From Paraplanobispora siamensis (GTDB lineage Bacteria; Actinomycetota; Actinomycetes; Streptosporangiales; Streptosporangiaceae), in the NCBI RefSeq assembly GCF_016863175.1, contig NZ_BOOJ01000025.1, positions 1-64,000 on the forward strand: a stretch of DNA of 64,000 bases. The letters run 5' to 3'. The first letter of the stretch is position 1, and the number at the start of each line of letters is the position of its first letter. Positions 17,989 to 28,139 of this stretch are shown piece by piece. Under the pieces are notes generated by a model. It worked only from the letters and a program-made list of their open reading frames with translations. It had not been told where the DNA came from and made no database searches. Both the position numbers and the translations under genes were made by a program.

Positions 17989-18716
17989 CGGTCCCCGTCT
18001 TCCTGGCCGACCCGGCCGACCTGGCCCGGGCGCGCTTCACCTTCGGCGGCCCCGAGGGCCGTCACGCGGCGGCCGTACGGCGCCTGCGCACCGGCGAGCG
18101 GCTCGACCTGACCGACGGCGCCGGGACCGTGGCCGAGTGCGTGGTCCTGGAGGCCGGCAAGGACAGCCTCCGGGTGGAGGTGCTGAGCCGCCACGAGGTG
18201 CCCGCGCCCCGGCCGCGCCTGGTCGTGGTGCAGGGGCTGCCCAAGGGCGACCGGGGCGAGCTGGCCGTGGAGATGATGACCGAGGCCGGGGTCGACGTCA
18301 TCGTGCCCTGGGCCGCCGCCCGGTGCGTCACCCAGTGGAAGGGCGAGCGGGCCGCCAAGGCGCTGGCCCGCTGGCGCTCCACGGCGCGGGAGGCGGGCAA
18401 GCAGTCACGCCGCTTCCACTTGCCCGAGGTGAGCGAACTGGCGGACACGGCCGGGGTCGCCGCGCTGCTGTCGGCCGCGGCCCTGGGGGTCGTGCTGCAC
18501 GAGGAGGCCGACGCGCCGCTGTCCGGGCTGGAGCTTCCCGGCGAGGGCGACATCGTCGTGGTCGTCGGCCCCGAGGGCGGGATCTCCGGGGAGGAGCTGG
18601 CCGCCTTCCGGGAGGCGAAGGCCGTACCGGCGCTGCTCGGGCCGACGGTCCTGCGGACCTCGACGGCCGGAGTCGCCGCGGCGGCGGTGCTCCAGGCCCG
18701 CACCGGCCGCTGGTGA
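17985..18716 (+). CDS. rsmE: 16S rRNA m3U1498 methyltransferase
   Basis: RsmE methylates U1498 of 16S rRNA using SAM. The 243 residues have an N-terminal PUA-like RNA-binding part ([19 protein letters not shown]) and a SPOUT methyltransferase domain with [15 protein letters not shown] and [15 protein letters not shown], the knot-forming SAM-site motifs. Its ATG overlaps the dnaJ stop (ATGA), implying translational coupling. Confidence 0.95.
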   Translation: MTVPVFLADPADLARARFTFGGPEGRHAAAVRRLRTGERLDLTDGAGTVAECVVLEAGKDSLRVEVLSRHEVPAPRPRLVVVQGLPKGDRGELAVEMMTEAGVDVIVPWAAARCVTQWKGERAAKALARWRSTAREAGKQSRRFHLPEVSELADTAGVAALLSAAALGVVLHEEADAPLSGLELPGEGDIVVVVGPEGGISGEELAAFREAKAVPALLGPTVLRTSTAGVAAAAVLQARTGRW

Positions 18717-18853
18717 ACGTCCCGCGGGCCCGCACCGGCCGCCGGTGAGCGTCATGCAGGCCCCCACCGGCCGCGGCTGAGAACGGGCACCCGAGCCTGC
18801 GAACCGGTGCCGGCCGCCGGCGGGGACCGCGGACGGGTACGGCGGACGACAGA

Positions 18854-18886
18854 CGGCCGGACCCCGCCCGGGACGGGGACCGGCCG
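18854..18886. terminator. bidirectional GC hairpin
   Basis: CGGCCGGACCCCG pairs with CGGGGACCGGCCG across a 7-base loop with one mismatch, between convergent rsmE and the sigma-partner gene. Confidence 0.7.
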
Positions 18887-18892
18887 GTCGTC

Positions 18893-19543
18893 TCAGTTGT
18901 TGATGGGGGCCGGGGTGCCCGCCTCCGTCGGGAGCGGCGGCAGGGTGTCGTCCGGCGGCGGGCACTCCTCGACCGGGCAGGGGACGTCCGGGGTCGGCTC
19001 GGCCTCCGACGGCGTCGGGGTCGGCGTCGCCGTCTTCTCGCACTCCTCGCGCTGCTCCTCCGACTCGACCAGCGTGTCGTCGGCGGGGGTGGTCGGGCAC
19101 GGGGTGGAGGTCGGGGCGGTGGGCGTCGGGGTCGGCTGCGGGACCGAACTCGGCGCGGGTGTCCTGCCCTTGGTGGGCATCGGAGGCTCGGGCGTGCCGG
19201 GCCTGGTGGCGGGCGGGGCGACCTTGCCGTCCTTCGACGGAGGCCGGGAGGTGGCCAGCAGCTCCGGAGGGGTCGTCGTGGCCGGCTGCACGTCACCGGC
19301 GGAGGTGATCTGCTGGGTGACCTGCTGGCGGAGCTCGGGGACCACCATGACGACGGTGGCGGCCACGAGCACCGCTCCCGCGACTGAGGCTCCGGCGCGC
19401 CACCACATGAGCCCGCGGAGCCCGCGTCGTTCTATGCGGGCGCGGATGATCTCCAGTCCGTCCGGGGAGGGAACGACCGAGTCTGCCTCCGCGCTGAGCG
19501 CACGGCGGAGCAGCTCGCCGTACTCGTCGGGGGAGTCGGTCAT
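18893..19543 (-). CDS. membrane partner of ECF sigma factor
   Basis: 216 residues: a short cytosolic N-terminus, one membrane helix (ASVAGAVLVAATVVMVV, residues about 51-67) and a long Pro/Thr/Ser-rich exterior tail with two cysteine-containing segments. Its start overlaps the sigma-factor stop by four bases. Topology and coupling suggest an anti-sigma or envelope-sensing role, but no anti-sigma zinc motif (HxxxCxxC) is present, so this is context inference only. Confidence 0.65.
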   Translation of the reverse strand: MTDSPDEYGELLRRALSAEADSVVPSPDGLEIIRARIERRGLRGLMWWRAGASVAGAVLVAATVVMVVPELRQQVTQQITSAGDVQPATTTPPELLATSRPPSKDGKVAPPATRPGTPEPPMPTKGRTPAPSSVPQPTPTPTAPTSTPCPTTPADDTLVESEEQREECEKTATPTPTPSEAEPTPDVPCPVEECPPPDDTLPPLPTEAGTPAPINN

Positions 19544-20145
19544 GACAGTTGCTCCAGAATGGTTCGTAGGGCGGCCATGCCGCGAGCCGTGTGACTCTTG
19601 ACCGCGCCCTTGCTGATGCCCATCGCGTGGGCGATCTGCGCTTCGGACAGGTCTCCGTAGTAACGCAGCACCAGCGCCTCGCGCTGGCGCGCCGGCAACC
19701 CGCGCAGAGCCTCGATGACGGCGGACCTCTCCAGCTCACCGATCGCGCCGTTCTCGGCGCTCGGTGCGTCGGGCAGGCCCTTGGGGGCGTATTTCTCGAC
19801 GACCGCGCGGTGCCGCAGCACGGAGCGCGATCGGTTGACGACCGACTGACGCAGGTAGGCAAGTGCCTTGTCGGGATCGCGCAGTCTGCGCCAGGCGCCG
19901 TGGATGGCGACGAACGCGTCCTGTACGACCTCCTCCGCGGTTGCCATGTCGCGGACGAGTAACACGGCGAGGCGCACGAGAGACCGATAGTGAGCGCTGT
20001 AGAGCGCGGTAACGGCCATGTCGGCATCCCACCCGACGGGCACCGCCCCGAGCGACCTGTCGGCCACGAGGGTCTCGGTGGTCACATCAATGGGACGCTC
20101 AGCCTTCCCAGAGGGTTTACGCTCTTCCGGTTCATTAGGGGGCAT
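19540..20145 (-). CDS. SigE-family ECF RNA polymerase sigma factor
   Basis: ECF sigma factor of the actinobacterial SigE family (about 201 residues from ATG 20145). Region 2 is seen in LYSAHYRSLVRLAVLLVRD and EEVVQDAFVAIHGAWRR; region 4 in LPARQREALVLRYYGDLSE and the helix-turn-helix GISKGAVKSHTARGMAAL. It directs transcription of a stress or envelope regulon and is cotranscribed with the membrane protein downstream. The open frame extends upstream to 20220 but that part is unlike the family. Confidence 0.9.
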   Translation of the reverse strand: MPPNEPEERKPSGKAERPIDVTTETLVADRSLGAVPVGWDADMAVTALYSAHYRSLVRLAVLLVRDMATAEEVVQDAFVAIHGAWRRLRDPDKALAYLRQSVVNRSRSVLRHRAVVEKYAPKGLPDAPSAENGAIGELERSAVIEALRGLPARQREALVLRYYGDLSEAQIAHAMGISKGAVKSHTARGMAALRTILEQLS

Positions 20146-20298
20146 GACCCAGTCGTGTCCTCGCCAGGCGGACTTTTGGGCAAACTCGCAATTGTCTGCC
20201 GACGCAAGTTTCGCACACACACCCTATCCATGCAGATCTCTCTTTACCGCAGAGGGACCATCACCGATTGGCAACGCCCGCCGGGATAGGGTGCACCC

Positions 20299-20652
20299 AT
20301 GGTAAGCGAAGCCGACTGCCTGTTCTGCAGAATCGTGGCCAAGGAGATTCCCGCGGACGTCGTCCACGAGACCGAGCGGACGCTGGCCTTCCGGGACATC
20401 GACCCCAAGGCGCCGACCCACGTGCTGGTCATCCCCAAGGACCACTATCGCGACGCCGCCGCGCTCGCGGCCGCCGACCACGGACTGGCAGACGAGGTCA
20501 TCAAGGCGGCGCACGCGGTCGCCGAGCAGGAGGGCGTCGCCGGCTCCGGCTATCGCCTGGTCTTCAACACCGGGCCCGAGGCGGGCCAGACGGTCTTCCA
20601 CGTGCACGGACACGTTCTCGGCGGACGTGGTCTGACCTGGCCGCCCGGGTAA
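20299..20652 (+). CDS. HIT-family nucleotide-binding protein
   Basis: 117-residue histidine-triad hydrolase of the HINT branch, which splits AMP/GMP-linked phosphoramidates. The catalytic HxHxHxx triad is HVHGHVLGG near residue 100, preceded by the conserved CLFCRIVAKEIPADVVHE start. Cytosolic. Position just before phoH-ybeY matches actinomycete order. Confidence 0.94.
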   Translation: MVSEADCLFCRIVAKEIPADVVHETERTLAFRDIDPKAPTHVLVIPKDHYRDAAALAAADHGLADEVIKAAHAVAEQEGVAGSGYRLVFNTGPEAGQTVFHVHGHVLGGRGLTWPPG

Positions 20653-20770
20653 AAACGATTGGGCGCGATCCCCTCGATCATAGATACGATGGCGGAGAAA
20701 GTGCTCCGCAGTGCACTTACGGGTTCACTCGTCGAAGTCTGGAGGCGAACAGGCCGCTAGAGGCCCGCCC

Positions 20771-21831
<1,061 letters not shown>

Positions 21832-21835
<4 letters not shown>

Positions 21836-22314
21836 GCATCGAGGTCAACAACGAGTCCGGCGTCGAGGTCGACGAGGAGCTCCTCGTCGAGCTGGCGGGA
21901 CACGTGCTGGAACGGATGGGCATCAACCCGCTGGCGGAGCTGTCGATCCTCGTCGTCGACGAGGAGGCCATGTCCGACCTGCACGAGCGGTGGATGGGCG
22001 AGCCCGGCCCGACGGACGTGCTCGCCTTCCCGATGGACGAGCTGCGTCCCGGGCACGGCGCCGGCGCGCGGCAGGAGGGCGACGCCCCGGCCGACCCGGC
22101 CCTCCTGGGCGACGTGGTGCTCTGCCCGCAGGTGGCCGCCAAGCAGGGCGCCGAGGCCGGGCACGGCACCGAGGCGGAGCTGGAGCTGCTGTGCACGCAC
22201 GGCATCCTCCACCTGCTGGGCTACGACCACGCCGAGCCCGAGGAGCACAAGGAGATGTTCGGGCTGCAGGGCGAGCTTCTCGAAGCGTGGCGGGAGGTGC
22301 GCCCCCAGCGGTGA
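21832..22314 (+). CDS. ybeY: endoribonuclease / rRNA maturation factor YbeY
   Basis: YbeY is a zinc metalloprotein needed for 16S rRNA 3' maturation. The 160-residue product carries the metal motif [11 protein letters not shown] (H-x3-H-x5-H) near residue 123. ATG overlaps the phoH stop; its own stop overlaps the next gene, giving a tightly coupled phoH-ybeY-CNNM operon. Confidence 0.95.
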
Positions 22315-23615
22315 ACTTCGCCAACGGGTGGTTGTTCTCGGCCGTCGTCCTCGTCGTGGTCGGCGGCCTGATCGCCAGCGCGGAGACCGCGCTGACGCGC
22401 ATCTCCCGGGTGCGCGCGGAGGAGTTCGTCCGTGAGGGGCGGCGGGGGGCCGAGCGCCTGCAGGCGATCGTCGCCGACCCGCCGCGCTATCTGAACCTGC
22501 TGCTCCTGCTCCGGCTGACCTGCGAGCTGGTCGCCACGGTGATCGCCACGCTGCTGTTCATCGACTGGCTGGGCGACCAGGGCTGGGCCTACGCCGCCGC
22601 GGCGGCGGTCATGGTCGTGATCAGCTATGTGATCGTCGGCGTCTCCCCGCGGACGCTGGGCCGCCAGCACGCCGAGCCGATCGCGCTGGCCGCGTCCCCC
22701 CTGGTGTACGGCCTCACGCGGATCTTCGGCCCGCTGCCCACGCTGCTCATCCTGCTGGGCAACGCGCTGACCCCGGGCAAGGGCTTCCGGGAGGGGCCGT
22801 TCACCTCCGAGGCCGAGCTGCGCGACCTGGTCGACCTGGCCGAGGAGCGCCGGGTCATCGAGCCGGACGAGCGGGAGATGATCCACTCCGTCTTCGAGCT
22901 CGGCGACACCATCGTGCGCGAGGTGATGGTGCCCCGCACCGACATGGTGTTCATCGAGCGCGGCAAGACGCTGAACCAGGCCCTGTCGCTCGCGCTGCGC
23001 AGCGGTTTCTCCCGCATCCCCGTGGTGGGCGAGAACGAGGACGACGTCATAGGCATCGTCTACCTCAAGGACGTCGTGCGCAGGGTGCAGGACACCGGGG
23101 ACGACGGCCGGGTCGAGCCGGTCGAGTCGATCATGCGCCCGGCCACCTACGTGCCCGAGAGCAAGCCCATCGACCAGCTCCTGCGCGAGATGCAGGCCCG
23201 CCAGATCCACCAGGCCATCGTCATCGACGAGTACGGCGGGACGGCCGGCCTGGTCACCATCGAGGACGTCCTGGAGGAGATCGTCGGTGAGATCACCGAC
23301 GAATACGACCAGGAGGCCCCCCGCGTGGAGCCGCTGGAGGACGGGGCGGTCCGGGTGACGGCCCGGCTGCCCGTGGGGGAACTGGAGGACATGTTCGGCG
23401 TCGAGCTGGACGTGGACGACGTGGAGACGGTCGGCGGCCTGCTGGCGCACGCGCTGGGCCGCGTGCCGATCGCGGGCTCCGAGGCCGTGGTGGAGGGCCT
23501 GAGCCTGACGGCGGAGAGCCTGGAGGGACGGCGCAACCGGATCGGCACGGTCCTGGTCCGGCGCAAAGTCGTCCTCGGCGAGAACGGCGACTCTCCCTCC
23601 GCCGACCACGACTGA
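22311..23615 (+). CDS. CNNM/CorC-type membrane protein with CBS domains
   Basis: 434 residues. An N-terminal DUF21/CNNM membrane domain with three to four helices ([20 protein letters not shown] at the start), a pair of CBS domains ([28 protein letters not shown]), and a C-terminal CorC/HlyC transporter-associated domain. These proteins are implicated in magnesium/cobalt efflux. The GTG at 22311 overlaps the ybeY stop (GTGA), excluding earlier starts. Confidence 0.9.
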   Translation: MNFANGWLFSAVVLVVVGGLIASAETALTRISRVRAEEFVREGRRGAERLQAIVADPPRYLNLLLLLRLTCELVATVIATLLFIDWLGDQGWAYAAAAAVMVVISYVIVGVSPRTLGRQHAEPIALAASPLVYGLTRIFGPLPTLLILLGNALTPGKGFREGPFTSEAELRDLVDLAEERRVIEPDEREMIHSVFELGDTIVREVMVPRTDMVFIERGKTLNQALSLALRSGFSRIPVVGENEDDVIGIVYLKDVVRRVQDTGDDGRVEPVESIMRPATYVPESKPIDQLLREMQARQIHQAIVIDEYGGTAGLVTIEDVLEEIVGEITDEYDQEAPRVEPLEDGAVRVTARLPVGELEDMFGVELDVDDVETVGGLLAHALGRVPIAGSEAVVEGLSLTAESLEGRRNRIGTVLVRRKVVLGENGDSPSADHD

Positions 23616-23970
23616 TCTTCCATCGGGCCCGTACGGCCGCCGCGGGCCCCGTACGCCGTGGAAACCGGAAGAGGCGCCGTGGAAACCGGAAGAGGGCGCG
23701 GCCGGTCAAGCGCCCCGCAAGCGATCTGCAAGCAGCCCGCGTGAAGCTTCTCCCGTGGCTCCCGGTGACGTGGGAGCCGGGGAGAGGTCCGAGCGCCGGG
23801 AGGGGTTCGCGGCGCGGAGGCCTCTTCCGGGGGAAGGACGGATGCGGCCTGCTGGCCGGCCGCATCCCGCCCGCTCGAAGGTGCTCCCGTCCGGTACGAC
23901 CGGGCGGGGGCACCTTCGGCGTTTTCCGGCCGGTGCGCGGGGACGCGCGGGGGCTGAATACGCTTGTGCC
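23616..23970. other. 355-bp intergenic stretch with repeats and hairpins
   Basis: No gene is evident. It contains a 21-bp direct duplication (23655-23675 and 23676-23696, GCCGTGGAAACCGGAAGAGG core), a perfect 9-bp stem at 23841-23849/23858-23866 (GATGCGGCC), and a stem CGAAGGTGC/GCACCTTCG at 23876-23884/23910-23918 followed by GTTTTC, a plausible terminator for the operon upstream. Confidence 0.6.
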
Positions 23971-24303
23971 GTGAGTGAGACGACCCTCGACCCCGAGGAC
24001 AACAAGATCATTGTTCTTGCCCGCTCGGCCCGCGCCCGCAACGGCGCCGCCGAGGGCGCCGCCGTACGCGACGAGACCGGCCGGACCTACGCCTCGACCA
24101 ACGTGGCCCTGCCCTCTCTGACGCTGTCGGCGCTGCAGGTCGCGGTCGCCATGGCCGTCTCCAGCGGCGCCCGGTCGCTCGAGGCGGCCGCGCTGGTCAC
24201 GGCGGGCGAGGGGCCGGGCGAGGCGGACGCCGCAGTGGTGCGCGACATGGGCGCCTCGACCCTGCTCGTGGCCGGCCCGGACGGCACGTTGCGTCAGAGT
24301 TGA
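23971..24303 (+). CDS. cytidine-deaminase-like protein lacking zinc ligands
   Basis: 110-residue protein in the slot between CNNM/CorC and era that actinobacteria often fill with a small deaminase-fold protein. Strand/helix order (DETGRTYASTNVALPSLTLSALQVAVAMAVSSG, split at positions 36-69) fits the cytidine deaminase fold, but the protein has no cysteine and no histidine at all, so the catalytic zinc site (H/C-A-E, PCxxC) is absent. GTG at 23971 is the only sensible start. Likely a non-catalytic member with an unknown role. Confidence 0.65.
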   Translation: MSETTLDPEDNKIIVLARSARARNGAAEGAAVRDETGRTYASTNVALPSLTLSALQVAVAMAVSSGARSLEAAALVTAGEGPGEADAAVVRDMGASTLLVAGPDGTLRQS

Positions 24304-24320
24304 GCCCGGCATCGGGGACA

Positions 24321-25241
24321 ATGGACGGCGTGAGTTCCTCAGCTGCTGATTTCCACGCGGGTTTCGCCTGCTTCGTCGGCCGGCCCAACGTCGGCAAATC
24401 CACGCTGATGAACGCGTTGGTCGGCACCAAGGTGGCGATCACCTCGTCCAAGCCGCAGACCACCCGGCGCGTCATCCGCGGCATCGTGCACCGCCCGGAC
24501 GCCCAGCTCATCATCGTGGACACGCCCGGCCTGCACCGCCCCCGCACGCTGCTCGGCGAGCGGCTGGACAGCCTGGTGCTGTCCACCCTCTCCGAGGTCG
24601 ACGTGATCGGGTTCTGCGTCCCGGCCAACGAGCCCATCGGCAAGGGCGACAGGTTCATCGCCGACAAGCTGGCGGCGGTCAAGAAGACCCCGGTGATCGC
24701 CGTGGTCACCAAGTGCGACCTGGCCACCCGCGAGCAGATCGCCGAACAGCTGCTCGCGGTCTCCCGGCTGGCCGAGTTCGCGGAGATCGTCCCGGTCTCC
24801 GCGCAGTCCGGGGAGCAGCTCGACGTGCTGGCCGACCAGCTGATCGCGCGGCTCCCCGAGAGCCCTCCGCTGTACGAGGGCGGGCAGCTCACCGACGAGC
24901 CCGAGCAGGTCCTGGTCGGCGAGCTGATCCGGGAGGCGGCCCTGGAGGGCGTCCGCGACGAGCTGCCGCACTCGATCGCGGTCGTCGTCGACGAGATGAT
25001 GCCCCGCGAGGGCCGCGACGACCTGCTCGACATCTACGCGCACATGTTCGTCGAGCGCCCGTCCCAGAAGGCCATCGTGATCGGCCACAAGGGCGCGCGC
25101 CTGAAGGAGGTCGGCAGCCGCGCCCGCAAGCAGATCGAGGGTCTGCTCGGCACCCGGGTCTACCTCGACCTGCGCATCAGCGTCGCCAAGGACTGGCAGC
25201 GCGACCCCAAGCAGCTGCGCCGCCTCGGCTTCTACGACTGA
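24321..25241 (+). CDS. era: GTPase Era
   Basis: Era is an essential GTPase that binds 16S rRNA in 30S maturation. About 306 residues with G1 GRPNVGKST, G3 DTPG, G4 TKCD and a C-terminal KH domain (VIGHKGARLKEVGSRARK). ATG 24321 and GTG 24330 are both credible; TTG 24300 would overlap the gene upstream. Clusters with ybeY, also acting on 16S rRNA. Confidence 0.95.
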   Translation: MDGVSSSAADFHAGFACFVGRPNVGKSTLMNALVGTKVAITSSKPQTTRRVIRGIVHRPDAQLIIVDTPGLHRPRTLLGERLDSLVLSTLSEVDVIGFCVPANEPIGKGDRFIADKLAAVKKTPVIAVVTKCDLATREQIAEQLLAVSRLAEFAEIVPVSAQSGEQLDVLADQLIARLPESPPLYEGGQLTDEPEQVLVGELIREAALEGVRDELPHSIAVVVDEMMPREGRDDLLDIYAHMFVERPSQKAIVIGHKGARLKEVGSRARKQIEGLLGTRVYLDLRISVAKDWQRDPKQLRRLGFYD

Positions 25242-25377
25242 TCGGCACGGCCGGGCACCCGGGCCGGCCGCTTTTCGGACCACCGGATCCGTGACGGTCC
25301 GGTGTCTGAAAGTAGCTGTCAAGGCGCCCCGGTTAACGTCGGCTCGCACGCGATTCCGACACGACCGGGTAGTTCCC

Positions 25378-26445
25378 ATGAACAGTGCCGTATCTGTGAT
25401 CGACGCTCCGCAGGCGGTGGCCCCGCCGAGGACGGAGCGGCCGCAGCCCGCCGGGCGGCAGCGCGAACCGTATCTGGACAACGTCAAGTTCGTCCTGATC
25501 TGCCTGGTGGTGGCCGGTCACTCGCTGGTACCCACACTGGCCGCGGGCTCGTCACGGGCCGCGTACCTGTTCGTCTACGTGTTCCACATGCCGCTGTTCG
25601 TCATCCTCAGCGGATATCTGTCGCGCAGGTTCTGGGACTCCGGCGCCAGGACGAGCAAGCTCGTCGACACCCTGCTGGTGCCGTACGTCATCGTGGAGGC
25701 CGGTTACGCCGCCGTGCGGTCCGCGCTGGGGGACGGGTGGTCCCTGAGCATCATGGACCCGGCCTGGCTGAACTGGTACCTGATGGCGCTGCTGCTGTGG
25801 CGGCTCTCCATACCGGTGTGGAAGCGCGTCCGCCATCCGCTGCCGATCGCCGTCGCCGTCTACGTGCTCGCCGGCTTCTGCGAACTGCCCGGTGACTTCA
25901 GCCTGGACCGGTTCTTCGGGCTCATGCCGTTCTTCGTGATCGGCCTGCTGCTCGCCCCCGGGCACTTCGAACTGCTCAACCGCGCCTGGATCAAGATCGC
26001 CTCTGCCTGCGCGCTGCTGGGCGCCGCCGCGGTGGCGATCGTGGTGGCGCCCCGGGTCGACCTGGGGCCGGTCTACTACAGGCACGACTTCGAGCACCTG
26101 GACATGACCTGGTGGACGGGCATCGCCGTACGTCTCGGGCTGCTCGTCGCCGCGCTGGTCATGTCCGCGGCGGTCCTGGCCCTGGTCCCGCGGCGCGAGA
26201 CCTGGTTCTCCGGCCTGGGGACCAGGACGCTGTACTGCTACCTGCTGCACGGCGTCCCGGTGCTCGTCGCCAAGGAGATGGGCTGGCTCAGCCAGCCGTG
26301 GATGTTCAGCCCGTGGGGCGTGCTCGCCATCGCGGGCGGCTGCTTCGCGCTGTCGGTCGTCCTGTGCCTCCCGCAGACGAGGGCCCTCTTCAGGGGACTG
26401 TTCGAGCCGCGGCTCAGCTGGCTTTACCGCTCGTCGTCGAGATGA
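25378..26445 (+). CDS. membrane acyltransferase (fucose-4-O-acetylase-like)
   Basis: 355-residue multi-helix membrane protein of the acyltransferase 3 superfamily, which O-acetylates sugars or polymers. The N-terminal signature REPYLDNVKFVLICLVVAGHS contains the conserved DxxK and catalytic-type histidine, followed by FVFHMPLF-type sequence (YVFHMPLFVILSGYLSRRF). About ten membrane segments are visible. ATG at 25378 follows a short leader with no strong ribosome binding site. Substrate unknown. Confidence 0.82.
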   Translation: MNSAVSVIDAPQAVAPPRTERPQPAGRQREPYLDNVKFVLICLVVAGHSLVPTLAAGSSRAAYLFVYVFHMPLFVILSGYLSRRFWDSGARTSKLVDTLLVPYVIVEAGYAAVRSALGDGWSLSIMDPAWLNWYLMALLLWRLSIPVWKRVRHPLPIAVAVYVLAGFCELPGDFSLDRFFGLMPFFVIGLLLAPGHFELLNRAWIKIASACALLGAAAVAIVVAPRVDLGPVYYRHDFEHLDMTWWTGIAVRLGLLVAALVMSAAVLALVPRRETWFSGLGTRTLYCYLLHGVPVLVAKEMGWLSQPWMFSPWGVLAIAGGCFALSVVLCLPQTRALFRGLFEPRLSWLYRSSSR

Positions 26446-26494
26446 CGCCCGACGGCCCGCGGCTCAATCGGGCGGCCGGACGCCGGGCGGCCGG

Positions 26495-27418
26495 TCAGTG
26501 CGGGAACGCCGCCGCCTCGCCCCGCTCCAGGCGGTGACGGAGCCCGGCCGCGTCCGGAGCGAGGGCTGAGACCAGGATCCCCGGTCCGGCCAGCGGCAGC
26601 ATGGCCCAGCCGTCCCCGATGACCGCCTCGCCGGGCCGGAGGCTCCCGGTGGGCGCGGTATCCGGAGGCGGGCCGTCGTTCCGGTCCCGGTCCGGGAGGT
26701 CCCCGGGGACGGCTCCGGGTGGCCCGGCGATCAGGGTGCTGCCCACGCAGCGGGCGCCGCCGTACACGGCCGGGCTCGCGTCGACGGCCGGATCGCCCAC
26801 CGTGAACTCCTGCCGGAGCAGCGGGCGGCCCTCGACCGTGGCGTCGAAGCGGGAGTGACAGCGCCCGGGGGTCTCGCCGTGACGGCCGAAGACGATCTCC
26901 TCGCGCCAGAACACCCGGGCGTCGCCGGCCAGCTCCAGCCGTACCGCCATCCGGTGCCGGCAGCCCGCCGCGAGCACGGTCGGCTCCGGGGCGAACCGGA
27001 GCGAGGCCCCGGCGCCGACCCGCGCGGTGACGGTCATGAGCGACTCGGCCGTGCCGGAGCCGGGCAGGACCAGGGTGCTCGCGATGGACAGGACGTCGAG
27101 CGAGGTGCCGGGCGCCACGTCGATGTCGAGCGCCAGGTCGTCGCCGCCGAGCGGCCCGGCGGCGGTGGAGACCAGGTGGACCCGTCCCGGTCCGGTACGG
27201 CGCAGCGTGATCGGCGGGGCGGAGCGCATCACGGCCAGCACGGTCCGGCCGTCCGGCCCGGGCGCGGTGGCGAGCACCGCCCGCGCCGTCATCGACCGCC
27301 GCCGCGCCGCCGGGTCAGCGGCCCGGGGACGGCCGGGAGGGAGTGACGCGGTGCGGACGGCGGGATCCGCGGCGGGCGGGGCGGGCGGTGGGGAGACCGG
27401 GAGCCGGGCGGGCGTCAT
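26495..27418 (-). CDS. ureD: urease accessory protein UreD
   Basis: UreD (UreH) scaffolds the apo-urease/UreF/UreG complex for nickel insertion. 307 residues; characteristic beta-rich segments LRRTGPGRVHLVSTAAGPLG, GDDLALDIDVAPG and REEIVFGRHGE are visible. The N-terminal 40 residues are Pro/Ala-rich and variable. It is the last gene of the operon, six bases after ureG. Confidence 0.88.
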   Translation of the reverse strand: MTPARLPVSPPPAPPAADPAVRTASLPPGRPRAADPAARRRSMTARAVLATAPGPDGRTVLAVMRSAPPITLRRTGPGRVHLVSTAAGPLGGDDLALDIDVAPGTSLDVLSIASTLVLPGSGTAESLMTVTARVGAGASLRFAPEPTVLAAGCRHRMAVRLELAGDARVFWREEIVFGRHGETPGRCHSRFDATVEGRPLLRQEFTVGDPAVDASPAVYGGARCVGSTLIAGPPGAVPGDLPDRDRNDGPPPDTAPTGSLRPGEAVIGDGWAMLPLAGPGILVSALAPDAAGLRHRLERGEAAAFPH

Positions 27419-27423
27419 CGCGT

Positions 27424-28113
27424 TCAGGTGGCGGCCGGGGCGGTGGAGCCGTGGGCGTGCTCGTAGGTCCACGCGTGGATGAGCCCCATGACCCACTCGG
27501 CCACCGCGTGCGCCTCCGGCTCCTGCCTGACCGAGGTGAAAAGCACGGGCCTGCCGTCCCGTACGGCCGCCGCGTCGCGGGACATGACCGTGAGGTCGGC
27601 GCCGACCATGGGGGCCAGGTCGGTCTTGTTGATCACGAGCAGGTCGGCCGTGGTGACGCCGGGACCGCCCTTGCGGGGGACCTTGTCGCCGCCGGAGACG
27701 TCCAGCACGAAGATCTGCCGGTCGGCCAGTCCCCGGCTGAACGTCGCGGTGAGGTTGTCGCCGCCGCTCTCCACGATCACCAGGTCGAGCGGGCCGAAGC
27801 GCTCCTCCAGGGTCTCCACCGCGTCGAGGTTGGCCGCGATGTCGTCGCGGATGGCGGTGTGCGGGCAGCACCCGGTCTGCACGGCGGCGATCCGCTCCGG
27901 GTCGAGCACGCCCGCCTTCCGCAGGAAGTCGGCGTCCTCGGTGGTGTAGATGTCGTTGGTGACCACGGCCAGGCGCAGCGTCGGGCCGAGAGTGCGGCAC
28001 AGCGCGGCGGTCAGCGCGGTCTTGCCGCTGCCGACGGGCCCGCCGATGCCCAGCCGCAGCGCCCTGCCGCGCGGGTCCGGGGCGTGGTGGTGGTCGTCGT
28101 GATCGGCGCCCAT
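27424..28113 (-). CDS. ureG: urease accessory GTPase UreG
   Basis: SIMIBI-class GTPase that delivers nickel to urease. 229 residues: His-rich start ([14 protein letters not shown]), P-loop [10 protein letters not shown], the metal-binding CPH motif in [19 protein letters not shown], and NKTD. The His-rich N-terminus may compensate for the absence of a ureE nickel chaperone in this operon (inference). Confidence 0.96.
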   Translation of the reverse strand: MGADHDDHHHAPDPRGRALRLGIGGPVGSGKTALTAALCRTLGPTLRLAVVTNDIYTTEDADFLRKAGVLDPERIAAVQTGCCPHTAIRDDIAANLDAVETLEERFGPLDLVIVESGGDNLTATFSRGLADRQIFVLDVSGGDKVPRKGGPGVTTADLLVINKTDLAPMVGADLTVMSRDAAAVRDGRPVLFTSVRQEPEAHAVAEWVMGLIHAWTYEHAHGSTAPAAT

Positions 28114-28139
28114 GGGTCACCGTCCTTTCATGAGTGGGA

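Noticed and set aside
18893-19543. Zinc-binding anti-sigma factor
   Set aside because: No HxxxCxxC motif; only topology and coupling support a partner role.
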